From Bursaphelenchus xylophilus (lineage: Eukaryota; Nematoda; Chromadorea; Rhabditida; Aphelenchoididae): a stretch of DNA of 64,000 nt. The DNA lies in the NCBI GenBank assembly GCA_904066235.2, contig CAJFCV020000005.1, positions 10,845,501 to 10,909,500 on the forward strand, given 5' to 3'. A model generated the notes under the pieces. It ran no database searches. It was given only the letters and a program-made list of their open reading frames with translations, and was not told the origin of the DNA. The translations under genes and the position numbers were made by a program. Below are positions 10,550-22,610 of this stretch, one piece after another (positions within the stretch are counted from its first letter, which is position 1; each line of letters opens with the position of its first letter).

Positions 10550-11001
10550 ACAGGGGATGTACTCCAAGTGCGACGCTCAGATTTTCGTTAAATTTTGCAC
10601 ACACGTCGGGTATGGACTAAATATCAATTCCTGAAAGTTTTAGCTCGCGCTTTGCGGGCGCCGCCAAGATATCGAACGATTTTTGCCGCCGAGAGAGCAC
10701 GCTAAACGTGGAGAGCGGTCAGAGAGAAAAACGCTTTTTGGCCATAACTTTGGCAGTTTCGTGTGGAAAAATTTGATTTTTTGTAGAAACATTATCCTTT
10801 ACGGTAGAAATTGGCATGAAACTTTCCGTGCCGAAATTCGGCAAAAAGTCCTGAATTTTGGCCGACTTTCGATCTAAAAATCTCGGTTGTTTCTGCAAAG
10901 TGCGAGCTAGGATTCCGGCATATATCTTAGATAAAAATTATTCTAAATTTGTGCCAAGTTTCATCAAAATCTGAGCGTCGCACTTGGAGTACTTCCCCTG
11001 T
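10550..11001. mobile_element. F6 inverted-repeat element, complete
   Basis: Ends CAGGGGATGTACTCCAAGTG and its mirror CACTTGGAGTACTTCCCCTG enclose about 450 bp; the inverted repeat continues inward through GCGACGCTCAGATTTT. Internal text about 'AGCTCGCGCTTTGC' recurs at many places in this window. No coding capacity. Confidence 0.8.
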
Positions 11002-11181
11002 AAATACTCCTAAAATTTCGGAGATTACAGTAACCCACGATGACCCTAACTCTCTCACAATCACATATAAGCCCTCCCGTTCCATTATATCATCAAAGTC
11101 CTCTTTCAAAATCCCATCAAACCTCTTCTCCCAGATTTTTCGTTTTTAATTTTTTTTCTTTTTTTTTTTGAATTTCGGTCA

Positions 11182-11372
11182 CTAGCCCTTTCAGAAAGTC
11201 GCCGGACGGAAATTGGTGACCGCACTGTGCGAAAACAAAATTTTTCTTTGCACTGTGCAATTTCTTGCTTTTTGCACCGTGCAATACGATTTTTTGGGCT
11301 GTCGCTCGCACCCTGACCTTTTTCGCATAGTGCAAACGCCAAAAGTCAATCCGGCGACTTTCCGGAAGGACT
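11182..11372. mobile_element. F7 palindromic element
   Basis: Inverted ends of the form AGAAAGTCGCCGGA ... TCCGGCGACTTTCCGGA surround several GCACTGTGC-type palindromes. This is a diverged copy of the family seen cleanly at 27697 and 38072. Confidence 0.65.
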
Positions 11373-11492
11373 TATATTTGGACTTACCAATTTTTGTTTT
11401 TAGGAACTCTAAATATTTTTTGCTTTATTTTTCAAAAAATTGGCGCAAATTTGTTCATGTTTATTTTATTTTTAATTTCAAAGTTTTGAATA

Positions 11493-11646
11493 TCAGTTTG
11501 TCGGAAAAATAACGGCGGATCGTCGCAGCAAAATGTCTCGCCTCGCCGCTATCGCGCACCAAATCCCAGCCGCGGCTTGCAGTCGCAGAGCGATGATGAG
11601 CGATTCGGAGGCGCGACGATCCGCCGTTATTTTCCCGACAGACCGA
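11493..11646. mobile_element. F1 MITE, ACGGCGGATCG subtype
   Basis: TCAGTTTGTCGGAAAAATAA at the left mirrors TTATTTTCCCGACAGACCGA at the right, and the inner ACGGCGGATCGTCGC is also inverted. Flanked by TA on both sides. Confidence 0.85.
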
Positions 11647-11649
11647 TAT

Positions 11650-12490
11650 TTAATGCTGATAATTTATTTACCAAAAAGCTATTAGAAAATCTTAATTTTC
11701 ATTTTCAATGACCCTTCAAAATCAAACATTTTTTCAGTTTTTATTACATTTTTTTCAGTTTTTGTTCAAAAATTTTTGAAAATTAGGATTTTTGAAAAAT
11801 TTACGTGAAAAATCATGTTCGACTTTGAAGGGTCATAACCCGACGTAGGATTGATCATTTTTAATGATCTTTTTTTTTAAACAAAATGGCAACTACTAAG
11901 GAATAAAATGAGCCATTGCGCATAAAAATTGAACAATCCTATAAAAAGTTATAAGCATTTTACATCCGCGAACTTAGCTGAACCACCCTGTGCAAATTTA
12001 TTTTTAATTTTAATTTGATTTTTTAATTTCAAATCAACTTTATGCAGATTTATTCGTTTTTTAATTTAATTTTTTTAATTTCAAAAAATTGACTTTATGC
12101 AAATTTATTTATTTTCATTTTTTTATTTTGGTCTATTTTTATTCCAAAACCAAGATTTTCGCTTTTTTCCCCATAATTTTCAATAGCTTCCGGCTTAAAA
12201 AGCCACTAAAAATTACAATTACCCGAGCATTGCCGCAGGCAATAAAATTACCATTGTTATTTTCCAATTTCGGGCCGAAAATTGAATGTGAAAGCAGGAG
12301 TTATGGCGCTTAAATTTGCACGAGTTTACGGGTGTCACCGCTCACCTTCTGCCACATTTAACGGCCAGCGGGTGGAAATATACTTTTTCGATTGGAGGCA
12401 ATTTCAAAAATAGAAAAATGGATGGAGTTTAGGGGAATTTTTTGAAATAAAACTTATTTTTGCTGACACTGCAGAGAGGCTGCTCTCTTC
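11650..12490. other. AT-rich spacer with short duplications
   Basis: Long A/T tracts. A block containing CTTTATGCAGATTTATT is imperfectly duplicated at about 11990-12115. No gene seen. Confidence 0.4.
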
Positions 12491-12499
12491 AGAGCTTTG

Positions 12500-12960
12500 G
12501 TAATAGGGAAATGGCGCAAATGCGACGCTCAGAATTTATGAAAGTTTAGCACACTTTTAGAAAATTTTTTTTGTAAAACATATGCGAGACTCCCAGCTCG
12601 CGCTTTGCAGAAATAACCTTGATTTTAAGATCAATAAAAAATGATCAAAATTTTTACGAATTCCGGCTTGAAAGTTACGCGTTTTCAACCGTTGTCTATA
12701 ATGTGTCCCCAAAAAAACAATTTTTTCCGTACGTAGCTGGAAAAGCTACAGCCAAAAAGCGTTTTTCTCTGTTTCTCTCCGCCAGCTCTCCTCATTGCGT
12801 GTACTCGGCCGCAAAGCCCGTTGAATATCTCGGCTGCGCCAGCAAAACGCGAGCTAAAACTTTCCGAAATTTTTATCTGGCCTATGTCTGCCGTGTATAC
12901 AAAGTCCAAAGAAAATTTGAGTGTCGCTCTTTCAGTCCGCTTTATGTAAAAAATTTTAAA
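12500..12960. repeat. F6 fragment
   Basis: Contains GCGACGCTCAGAATTT, AGCTCGCGCTTTGCAGAAA and a segment resembling TATCTCGGCTGCGCCAGC, all typical of the F6 interior, with no intact right terminus. Confidence 0.6.
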
Positions 12961-14283
12961 CAAGGAAAGTGCAGGGTGTACCAAATTCGGTGCCCGATTT
13001 GAATTGGCTATAACTTCTTTAATTTTGGGCTAAATTTTAAAATTCTTTTTTTCCCTGAATCCTCAGACAACCCCATTTTGTCTGATACCAAATATGTTAT
13101 ACATAGGTAAGTGTCATCTACAGTTATTAGATTTATTCTTGAAGTTCATTTTTTTGGTCGTTTTTCGGTTGTTTTTTCGGCCTTTCCCGGTGTGTCCGAA
13201 AATGGAGTACGATGCGGAAGAAAAATACGGTGGAATTTCCCCTCCTGAAAATCGACGATGAGAATAAGCACAAAAAGTGAAGATCAACCTCCAGAGTTCG
13301 TCGAATGGTCCTTGGTGAAGGCATTTCCTCGGTTCTGGCCAAACTTCGTGTACTCATATGCGGATTTTCTCGGAATTTTGACAAAACTTCTTCCATTTTC
13401 AGCTACGTTCGTACCCATCTTTCCTGCTTTTTTTGTTTCCTGTTAACGCTGCCAGTCTCAAGGAACTTATTCCACCAACGCCGAAATGTCTTGCGATCTG
13501 GGTTGGGCCTTACATCCGTATTTCATCCTGTATTCCCTTTGAACATTTATCGGCGAACCGTATTTGCCATACCAAACCACAGACCAAGCTTTTTCTTCCA
13601 CACCGTACTCCATTTTCGGACACACCGGGAAAGGCCGAAAAAACAACCGAAAAACGACCAAAAAAATGAACTTCAAGAATAAATCTAATAACTGTAGATG
13701 ACACTTACCTATGTATAACATATTTGGTATCAGACAAAATGGGGTTGTCTGAGGATTCAGGGAAAAAAAAGAATTTTAAAATTTGGCCCAAAATTAAAGA
13801 AGTTATAGCCAATTCAAATCGGGCCACGAATTTGGTACACCCTGTACTTCTATGGGGTATGGTGTTACAGGTCGAGTCATGTATCAAAAAAATCGCAAAA
13901 TTTTTCTGATTCAGAATATGTAAAAATTAGCTGCCTAATTTGATTTGTAGGGGTAAAAAAATCCTCTGAACTTTTCTCGCAACACCATGGAAATGCGCCT
14001 TTTTTACGTTGCAACTACTAATTAAGGTGTAGTATGAATTAAATTTGATATTTTAGGGCTTGTCAAGATACCAGAGTTTACTTTAGCTCAAAGACAAGCA
14101 TTTGATTTGGTAAAAACTTGGTCATTGGCATGGTGTTGCGAGAAAAGCTCTGAGGATTTTTTTACCCTTACAAACTAAAATTAGGCAGCTAATTTTTACA
14201 TATTCTGAATCAGAAAAATTTTGCGATTTTTTTGATATATCTCTCGACCTGTAACTCCATACCCCATAGAAGTACTTTCCTTC
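12961..14283. mobile_element. F4 element A, interrupted by an F5 element
   Basis: The left end CAAGGAAAGT resumes as ACTTCTATGGGGTATGG after the nested insertion. The right end is the mirror image, CCATACCCCATAGAAGTACTTTCC, at about 14255-14282. Inner arms carry AATTAGCTGCCTAATTT-type text. No tRNA-like module is present in this copy. Confidence 0.8.
12972..13844. mobile_element. F5 Tc1/mariner-type element with relict transposase
   Basis: CAGGGTGTACCAAATTCG at the left mirrors CGAATTTGGTACACCCTG at the right, with inverted arms over 200 bp long. It sits inside the left terminus of F4 element A, at a TA-like target. A minus-strand stretch near 13280-13396 reads like a Tc1/mariner helix-turn-helix (NPHMSTRSLAR ... 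SPRTIRRTL). The rest of the transposase is missing, so the element is non-autonomous. Confidence 0.8.
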
Positions 14284-14309
14284 AAAGATTTTTTATTTTA
14301 TTTTTTTCA

Positions 14310-14868
14310 CAAGGAAAGTACTTCTATGGGGTGTGGAATTACCGGTCGAGATATATATCAAAAAATTTGCAAAAATTTTCTGATTCAGAATATATAAAAA
14401 TTAGCTGCCTAATTTTGGTCTATCAACGAGTTTTATCAATAAATGTATTTCTCGAGGAAAAAATCTGCGGCAACCAAAGCGCGCTCGGTCTCTTCCTTCG
14501 GAAGAGAGCGGTGTGGCCGAGTGGTTAGAGCGCTAGGTTGGAAATCCGAGGGGAGCGGGTTCGATTCTTTTTGCCACACAAGAACCCATTTTTTACATTG
14601 GAACTACTTTTAAGGTGTAGTTGTAACCCAATTTGATATTTTAAGGCCTCAAAATTTATTTTAGCACAAAACAAAATTTTTTTATTGGTAAAAAAACGGT
14701 CAAAAAGACACTTGCATTGTGTCGCGAGAAAACTTCTGAGGACAAAAACATGTCATCAGACCAAAATTAGGCAGCTAATTTATATATATTCTGAATCAGA
14801 AAATTTTTGCGAATTTTTTGATATATATCTCGACCGGTAATTCCACACCCCATAGAAGTACTTTCCTT
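14310..14868. mobile_element. F4 element B carrying a tRNA-like module
   Basis: CAAGGAAAGTACTTCTATGG and its mirror form the ends. A 3-bp TCA is duplicated immediately outside both ends. Inverted arms extend about 130 bp. The centre holds a GGTCTCTTCC/GGAAGAGAGC hairpin followed by a tRNA-like sequence. Confidence 0.85.
14521..14590 (+). pseudogene. tRNA-like sequence (Ser-like), degenerate
   Basis: An A-box-like GGCCGAGTGGTTAGAGC and a B-box-like GGGTTCGATTC are present. GTGTGGC at the 5' side can pair with GCCACAC at the 3' side. The anticodon stem has a mismatch and an 8-base loop containing GGA, and the T stem is broken. It is therefore a tRNA relic rather than a working gene. Confidence 0.6.
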
Positions 14869-16225
14869 GTCAAATTTTTGTTTCCATCCACGCATTATGC
14901 TACAACTTGCACAGTAAATTTCTTCCCAATCTGTCTCCCATTACTTTTTAATCTTCTGGTCAAAGTTTGGTCAATTGTCCGGCCAATCATGTCAAAATGA
15001 CACATTCGTATGCATGAATAAAGTCGTGTCCCGCACTTTTAACCGCATTGCTTTTCCATGGGATTGGACATGACTTTCGGACAAAACGCGACCGACCAAA
15101 TATTCAGACCACTGGTCGTTGACGCGCAGTGGATTTTCTTCTTTCTTCGCACAGTGCAAGCCTAAATAAAAGCTGGGTTTCACAGTGCAACTCAACGGGG
15201 CGCTGCGACGGGGTTGAACCTTGCCTACGTTGCAGCGATATTTTGATATTTTTCGCGAAGTCCAAAAGCAAAGAAAAGGTGAGTGCACAGTGCAAGAATT
15301 TGCGATTTTTTTTCCACTGTGTGGACATCGAGGAATGTCCGGGAACTGTGTGAAAATGCCAATAATATCGAATTTTTGCTTCTCGCTAGCAATCTTAACA
15401 ATATCAGCATTTTTTTTTTTGAGAAAACATTACCAATTGTAAGGCTTCCAACTTGGCGCAGCGACATTGTGCTCATTATTTTCCCGACGGACTAATAATA
15501 ATAAGATCTAACGTAAAGCTCGGACGCAGCTCAAAAAAATTTTTAGATAAAAAAAATAAATCGGCTTCGGTTTCAGGTCAAAAACTTTGCAAACTGCTCC
15601 CCAGTCTGTGGCAGAAAATTTTTCACCCTTGCACAGTGCATTTTGAGCTTTCTCCAACGCCTGTCGCCAACGAACAGTGATTTTGCTCTTTTCGCACAGT
15701 GCAACCCTCAAGATTTTCCTTTACACGTTTTTAACATTTTTAACCCATTTTTTACGCTCCATTTATTATGTATGTATGCATGTGATCAAAGTCAAAAAGC
15801 AAAAAACTTTTTTTTTTCTACCTTTGGTAGTTTCCAAATGTCACTCGTGAATTGGAATATGATTGCCTTAAAGTGCATGGGATTTGACATAATCTCCGTC
15901 TGGATTGACGTTTGTGTCTTGTAGGTAACTCCTTCGATTCTATTATGTGGATACGAAGCCAATTTACCTCCCATTTCTTCATAACTGACGCGGCTTTCAG
16001 ACTTCCTTCTAATGTTATTTACATGTCATTTATGTTCCTTGTTTTTCAAATTTATTGACACGGAAGGAAAGGAGGGATATCGAATAATAACGGGCCTCAT
16101 ACGTGATTGCATTGTTTTGCAAATAGCGCGAAAACTACAGTATAATACATTCTGAAATTGTCACCCTCGTTCTTATTATTGCATTTTTCAGACAGCTCAC
16201 GTGTCATGTAATTATACCACCTGCA
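14869..16225. other. Gene-free stretch with F2-type palindrome clusters
   Basis: GCACAGTGC or close variants occur at about 15148-15330 and 15635-15710, but without the usual terminal repeats. An isolated F1-like right end (ATTTTCCCGACGGACTAATA) lies near 15478. The remainder is AT-rich and unrecognised. Confidence 0.5.
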
Positions 16226-16524
16226 TTTTCATACGGTGTATGGACATTTGTCACGGCCCGCACCGTGCCCAGAACACCTCATTTTGCACCGTGCATTTCA
16301 CCATTTTTTGGTTTTTGCACTGTGCATCGAAATGTCGCTGCGACATAAGCAAGTTTCAACTACGTCGCTGCGTCGGAATTTGCACAGTGCAAACGGCTTT
16401 TTTGAAGTTTGCACTGTGCGAGAAAAGAAAAATAAAAGTGCACTGTGCGTTAGCGACAAGCGTGGGAAAAGGTTCAAAATGCACTGTGCGTAAGAGAAAA
16501 ATTGTCCATGCAATTTATAAAAAT
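16226..16524. mobile_element. F2 palindrome-array element
   Basis: TTTTCATACGGTGTATGGAC at the left pairs with GTCCATGCAATTTATAAAAA at the right. Between them lie about nine GCACNGTGC palindromes and the phrase GCGACAAGCGTGGGAAAA. Confidence 0.8.
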
Positions 16525-16558
16525 ATTTTGGAGGAAAGTTGGACAAAAAAGCCCAGGA

Positions 16559-16704
16559 TTTGTCGGGAAAATAATGAGCAATATGTCACTGCACCGATCA
16601 CTGAAGCGAAAAGCAATTTGGTTTTGCCGCAACACAATTGATTTTCTCGGAAGTGATCCAATTTTCGATGCTATAGATTGCTCATTACTTTCCCGACAAA
16701 CTGA
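16559..16704. mobile_element. F1 MITE, ATGAGCA subtype
   Basis: TTGTCGGGAAAATAATGAGCA mirrors TTGCTCATTACTTTCCCGAC, followed by AAACTGATA. The interior has the shared AAAAGCAATTTGGTTTTGCC text. Confidence 0.85.
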
Positions 16705-16932
16705 TAAAATTTCCGCCAAAGCCTGCCCAAATTGGCGACAAGGAACAAAATGTCTTGTCGGGTACTACATTCTGCAACGTCGCGTAAAAAACTAGTCGCA
16801 CGACGATGAGTAAAGTTCACGGTAAAAAATTACCATGCAATTGGTGATTTTTGCGAAATGAACTGTTTTGGTAAAGGGAAATCAAAGCACAGCGCGCTTT
16901 TCATCAAGGCTTTTTGGTACGCCTAATAAACA

Positions 16933-17080
16933 TTAGTCTGTTTGGAAAAATAGTGGCGGGTTCGTCGCGCCTTGGAATCGCCCATAATCGCTGTGCGACG
17001 GCCATGCGCAACACCCAGCTTTTTTCGACGAGTCAAAGGGTTTTTCTCGACGACCCGCCACTACTTTTCCGACAGACTGA
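16933..17080. mobile_element. F1 MITE, diverged subtype
   Basis: TTAGTCTGTTTGGAAAAATA ... TACTTTTCCGACAGACTGATA are inverted, and GTGGCGGGTTCGTCG pairs with CGACGACCCGCCAC. Confidence 0.8.
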
Positions 17081-18326
17081 TAGTAAATAAGAATGGCTTC
17101 GATCTAAAAATCTCGGTGGTTTTCTGCAAAGAGCGTGCAAGCATTCTCAAATTTCCTACGACTAGAAAAAGGTATTCTAAATTTGCGCCAAGTTTTATCA
17201 AAATCTTAGCGTAACAAAAAATTTTCTTTGCAAAATGTTCACCGCATAAGCTGGGCAAATTCCAGCTAAGCCCTGCAGCCACGCTGAGTCCTATATCATC
17301 AATTTTTTTTGCACAAGACACCAATTCATACGGTTCGTTTAGGGTAGATGGAGGGTCACACTCCCGCTAAAATATGTAAATAATTCGCTATGTAGTACGT
17401 GACAACGGATATTTGAATCAGTTAATATCCCAAAAAACGTGTCCGAACTCTATTTTTGGCTTGCTTGGCAAGTATAAGCATCTTATTATGGGCAGGAATC
17501 CCATTTTCAGATTAAATACGAATAGGCCATGTGCTAATAATTAAGGTGGGAGTAAGGCCAGGTCAGACACGTCAACAAGATCTTTTGTTCCGAGATTTCG
17601 ACCCAAAGGGTTCAAAAATCGCGCAGTAATGATCTGAACTGTGATATAAAAGAGCTGCACTTCCTAGTGCGCACGCGCTTTTTGACAAAGAAAGTGCTCA
17701 AAGGGGGAGGCACGGAATTTAATGATACTTCGCCCAGCTTTAGTTTAAAAGCCAAGATTTTTATCTCAAAAACAGGTGAAATTTCGATTTTTTTGCGAAT
17801 TTATTCTTAAGAATTTTCAGGCTTATTTTCAACAAAGAGAGTAGCATTTTTTCCCCAAAAAACAATCTTTTCGCATTGTCAGGAAATTGGCCGAAGCCCG
17901 AAAGCGTTTTTCTCTCACGACCTCACTGGTTTTCGCTCGCCGCAATCATTATTGAAAACGGTTACAAAACCGTAAGGGGAGTACCAGGGGCATACGGGTG
18001 ATGTTGAAAAAGAGGAGGAAAGTGCCAACACTTGCAATTTTTTCGATGTTTTCTTAAAGACTATATCAAGACACCCCCAAAAAATCAGACATTTCCTGAT
18101 GATTTTCAACCGGAGAAGTCCGAAATTTCTCGATAATTTTCAACCGAAAAAACCTGGTTTTCGGGGTAGAGATGCCTCCACTTCAGAAGGTCGTAGCGAC
18201 CTCAGTATGCACTATAAGAGCTTGTTATTTCGTAGACAAAAACTAATGTCTTTTAAAAATACATATTTCAAATACCAAGTCTCTGCGCCGCTTCCGCCGG
18301 AAGTTATAGCCTTGTAAGACCCTGTA
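17081..18326. other. Gene-free spacer with F6 fragments
   Basis: 17085-17220 has F6-like text (AATCTCGGTGG, GCGCCAAGTTTTATCAAAATC). A block at about 18155-18315 ending GCCGCTTCCGCCGGAAGTTATAGCC is repeated, diverged, at 62165-62330. The remainder is unrecognised and carries no convincing exon. Confidence 0.45.
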
Positions 18327-18535
18327 AGTGTCCAAATTAGAATAATCGAGGGTGATGATTTCGAAAACAACATTCATTTTTTGATAGTTACTTTTTTTCC
18401 TTAAGCAGTACTGTAAAGTAAAAATCCGCGTTCAAATGTAGTTGTTTTGGTCCTTTAAGGAAAAAAGTTACTATCAAAAAAATTAGTGTAATTTTTGAAA
18501 TCAGCACCCTCGATTATCCTTGTTTTGACATTTGC
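18327..18535. mobile_element. Palindromic MITE, unnamed family
   Basis: AATAATCGAGGGTG at the left mirrors CACCCTCGATTATCC at the right, and TTGATAGTTACTTTTTTTCC mirrors GGAAAAAAGTTACTATCAA in the middle. About 200 bp, foldback almost throughout. Confidence 0.75.
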
Positions 18536-19371
18536 ATCGAAGAAAAATGATACTTTTCGGTTTCCCCAATCGTCCCAGTTCCCAATTTGATCATACGCCA
18601 CATATCAACTCCAGAAAAATTTAGCTCGCACTTTGCAGGGACAACCGAGATATTCAACAATTTTGAGGTTCGAAAAGGAAGCTAAATCGCAAGCCAGGAA
18701 TCTCAGATATGTGTGGGCAAAAATTATTCTGCATTTGTGCCAAATTACATCAAAATCAGAGTGTCGTATTTGGAAACTTCCTTTTTTCTTCCAACTAACA
18801 AATTGGAGGGTTGCAATTAACAACCCCCTCCTCGGTTTAACCTGCACTCGCCCTTTAAGTCCCAATTATTTAAGGATTGCATACCCCGGACAGTAGATCC
18901 AATTTACTGTACTTTACCCCCTTCGTACGAACCATCCCATTCCCTATTTATTGTTTGTTTATGTGAGCATCTGTTTACGGCGAAAGAAAACATCCAATCA
19001 AGGGACATTTGTAATCGCCGAACGTAAATACCATGGACTTTTAGGGAGAATTGCAATTTGCGCGCAAAAATAGATACATAGCGCTCCGTGGTAACTAATT
19101 ATAGCCATGAACGTATTTGTTAGTGGAGGGAGTTGGAGAGGTTAACAAAGACGTTCAACTGGCTGCTCAGTAATAAGTAGTATATGATCCTCGTAATTAG
19201 ACTTTTGACCTTTTCCGGAGAGAGTTTTGAAAGCGGAAGTGGAGTTGGGGAATTCTGTAAAAACTCGGAATAAAAACTGGGAATGTCTTTGGGCCATCGC
19301 AATGACTGTTTAAAAAACGCTTTTGAAAAAACGTAGTATATACAGTGCTAATATTAATATTTCTGCATGTA
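18536..19371. other. Gene-free spacer with an F6 fragment
   Basis: 18600-18780 holds diverged F6 text (AGCTCGCACTTTGCAGGGAC, GTGCCAAATTACATCAAAATC). The rest is unique-looking AT-rich DNA with no supported gene. Confidence 0.4.
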
Positions 19372-20282
19372 CAGGGTGGGCCACTCGAAACTGACAAGTT
19401 TTTTCTTTGAGTTTCTCCGCGGAGACTCCGCCGACTTTTCTAAAATTTAGATTTTTCTGGAGCTGAGACCCGCCATTTTCAACCGACTGAATTTCAAAAA
19501 AACTTATTTTAAATTGACCTTTCCATGCCTTCTCAAAGTTTTGAAAAATTATTTTCAGGCCGAAACCGCTAAAACATAGAAAATTTTTGGAATGATTTTC
19601 AATTGACTTCCTCGGACTTGGAAAATTTTTGTTTTTTTATGGGGAAATCGTGGAGTAAAAAGTTGCTAGTGCTCGCCTTAAACTTGTTTAAAGCAAGTTG
19701 AAAGCCACAAGAGGGTTGTTTGCATTACCATTAGGGCACGAACATTCAAAAAAAAATTTTGAAGAAGATTGAAAAATTCGACATCAATGGTTATCGAGTC
19801 AGGCCTGGGGTACCTTGAAGCTCAGAGCCCGGCCTGATTGAAGTTAGCCATATCCACGATACACAATTTTAGTTGCTCATGACTCTCAAAGGCACTGCAG
19901 GTTTGTGATGCAAGAGGAAGTGGGCATAATAACTCAGATAGAAACAGTAGTAATCAGATTGTTAAATAAAATTGTTTTTGGAACAATGTTTTAACTGTCT
20001 GAGGTAAAACAAAGAAAATTTCACCCAAGAACTCGGAAAAATGACCGAGTTTTCAAAATCATTCCAAAAATTTTCTAAGTTTTCGCGGTTTCGGCATGAA
20101 AATAATTTTTCAAAACTTTGGGATGGCATGGAGAGGTCAATTTAAAATATATTTTTTTGAAATTCAGTCGGTTGAAAATGGAGGATCTCTGCTCCAGAAA
20201 AATCTAAATTTTAGAAAAATCGGCGCAGTCTCCGCGGAGAAACTCAAAGAAACAACTTGTCAGTTTCGAGTGGCCCACCCTG
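19372..20282. mobile_element. F5 Tc1/mariner-type MITE
   Basis: CAGGGTGGGCCACTCGAAAC mirrors GTTTCGAGTGGCCCACCCTG, and TA flanks both ends. Inverted arms are about 200 bp. No transposase reading frame is evident. Confidence 0.88.
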
Positions 20283-20284
20283 TA

Positions 20285-20849
20285 CAGTGGTGGATCTGAT
20301 CCAGTGGCAAAAACGTACCATTTTGCATCCGGGAAGTATCAAACAATGTGGCAAAATACCTCCCTCTCCAACTAAAAAATCTCCGTTTTTTAGAGTTCCC
20401 TCACAAAAAGAGCGCTTTTGAAATTGAAGTTTGGGGCTTCGGTAGTTGAGCCCCCCACGAAAGTTAGTTCAAACCCCCACTGTTTTGCTCGTTTCACGAC
20501 CCACATAATGAACAAATTAGAATAATACAAAAAATGTAAGTGGGGGTTTGATCTACTACGTTGGGGGTTTGATCTAAAACGTAGGGGCTTGACCTAAAAC
20601 GTAAGGGGCTTTATCTAAAACAAAGGGGGCTTGTGCTGGACCATACAACTTGGATTAATTCTTTGAAATAAATTTTGGGGTTTAGTATGGACGAGGGGGT
20701 TTGTACTGGGTCATGGGGGACTAAACTGGACTGGGGGGGGGGCTGTACTACCTTTGCCCCTGAAGTTTTTTCACTTGTAGGTATTTTGCTACATCTTTTG
20801 ATACTTCCCGGATGCAAAATGACACTTTTTTTGCCACTGGATCAGATAC
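20285..20849. mobile_element. F3 element abutting the F5 element
   Basis: Starts CAGTGGTGGATCTGATCCAG right after the TA that closes the preceding F5 element. TTTTGCATCCGGGAAGTATC mirrors GATACTTCCCGGATGCAAAA. The interior has a run of GGGGGTTTGATCTAAAACG-like repeats. The outermost right end is lost. Confidence 0.8.
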
Positions 20850-21240
20850 GTGCATTTTCATAAAGTACTTGAATGGGCATTTTTCGCACAGTGCATCTTG
20901 AATTTTTTTTCCTACGCTTGTCGCTCATGCACAGTGCATTTTTATTTTTCTCTTTTGAGCACCGTGCAAACCTCAAAAAAAAGCCGTTTGCACTGTACAC
21001 ATTTTTGGGTGAAACCTCGACTGCGCGGTTGGAAAAAGCTTACGTTGCGACGGTACTACTCCTTTCGTAAAGTCGCTGGAGTGATTTCGGCGACATGAAC
21101 TCTGCAAAAACAAAAGTTTTCTTTGCACTGTGCAATTTCTCTTTTTTGCACCGTGCAAACGACTTTTTTGGGCTGTCGCTCGCGCCCTGGCTTTTTTCGC
21201 ACAGCTCAAACGCCAAATATCAGTCCAGCAACACAGCTGA
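20850..21240. repeat. F2 fragment followed by a diverged F7 element
   Basis: 20850-21000 starts with TTTTCATAAAGTACTTGAAT and holds GCACAGTGC palindromes. From about 21063 TTTCGTAAAGTCGCTGGAGT begins an F7 copy; its right end is diverged. Confidence 0.6.
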
Positions 21241-21593
21241 CTAGTACACATGTTCCCAAACTTTTATGCGAAAAACCGTCAGTTTTTTTACTGTCTTAGA
21301 AATGTCACATCGAATATCAAAACAAACTTTTTTGATGTCCCCGAATCTCAAAAATCAGATTCTGACCCCACAATGACTGTTTGCATACTTTTTATTTATC
21401 TTTGAAACGCTTTCTTTACGGCCTAAACACACACTTGGTACCCAATTTAATTATCTCTCTCGTTTAGAGCCCCAAGCGTTCGTTTGAGGAGGCGGAAGAA
21501 GAGGAGGCCCATTATGTGTATTTTATGGACTTTGGCTGCTCCTTTGTTGATTGGTATTTGGATAAAGCTGCCGTTTTTTTTTTGAGTACTTTA

Positions 21594-22165
21594 CAGGGGA
21601 AGTGCTCAAAGTGCGACGCTCAGATTTTGACGAAACTTGGCACAAATTTAGAATATTTTTTTGAGGGATATGGGAGACTGACTCCTAGCTCGCGCTTTGC
21701 AGAAACAATCATGATTTTTAAGTCGAAGGTTGGCGAAAATTTGAGACTTTTTACCGAATTTCGGCACGAAGAGTTTCATGCCTATTTCTATTATACCATA
21801 CATGTTAATGTTTCCACAAAAAATCATTTTTTTCCGCACGAAACCAGTTACGGCTAAAAAGTTTTTTCTCTCTGACCGCTCTCCGCGTTTCGCGTACTCT
21901 CTCGGCTTGACCGGGATTTTTTGATCGAAAGTTGAAAAAAATGGTATTTTTTTGCAAATTTGGATGAAAAGTTTTGCATCTATTTCTACCGTGAAGTGTA
22001 ATGTCTATCTGAAGAATTACATTTTCAACAAGAGCCTGGCAAGGATATCGCAAAAAATTAGTTTTGCTCTCTCTCCGCTCTCCGCGTTTCGCATACTCTT
22101 TCGGCGGCAAAGATGGTTCAATATCTTGGTTGCGCCTGCAAAGCGCGAGCTAAAACTTTCGGGAT
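21594..22165. mobile_element. F6 element, complete or nearly so
   Basis: Begins GGGGAAGTGCTCAAAGTGCG, passes through CAGATTTTGACGAAACTTGG and repeats of CTCTCCGCGTTTCGC, and ends near GCAAAGCGCGAGCTAAAACT. It appears to contain a partial internal duplication at 21880-22100. Confidence 0.65.
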
Positions 22166-22194
22166 TGACATGTTGCCGATGCTCGATCTTTGTG

Positions 22195-22450
22195 CAACAT
22201 TTATAGAGAAAAAACCCCCTCTAAAAAATTAGAATAATACAAAAAATGCAAATTAGAGTAAAATGACCTCCGGCGTTTTAGCTCTCCCCCAGTTACCGTC
22301 CAAATTCGTTCTTTTGGTTCAGGCAACGATCATCGTAGCCGACAGAACCCAATCCCGAGTAAGCGCTTCAGATTGGATGAGGGGGTTTAAACTGGGTCAA
22401 GGGGGCTCAACTGGACTGGGGGGTTGTACTACCTTAGCCCCGAATCAATT
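22195..22450. repeat. F3 interior-like fragment
   Basis: TTAGAATAATACAAAAAATG and the guanine-rich GGGGGTTTAAACTGGGTCAA resemble the interior of the F3 copy at 20505-20760. No terminal repeats are present. Confidence 0.55.
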
Positions 22451-22610
22451 TTTTTCTTGTCGCGGACGAAAAACGCATGCGAGATATAGCCGCGGAGCCG
22501 AGGAATTTATGACGTCAATAGATGATACATATTTGGCATATTTTATTGAGCGTATGTTATGTCGTAGGCAAAATTTGCACATACCACGCCTTGAGAGCTG
22601 TCGTACTTTA

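Noticed and set aside
14521..14590. Working tRNA-Ser gene
   Set aside because: The anticodon loop has eight bases, a stem mismatch is present and the T stem is broken, so it was listed as a tRNA-like relic.
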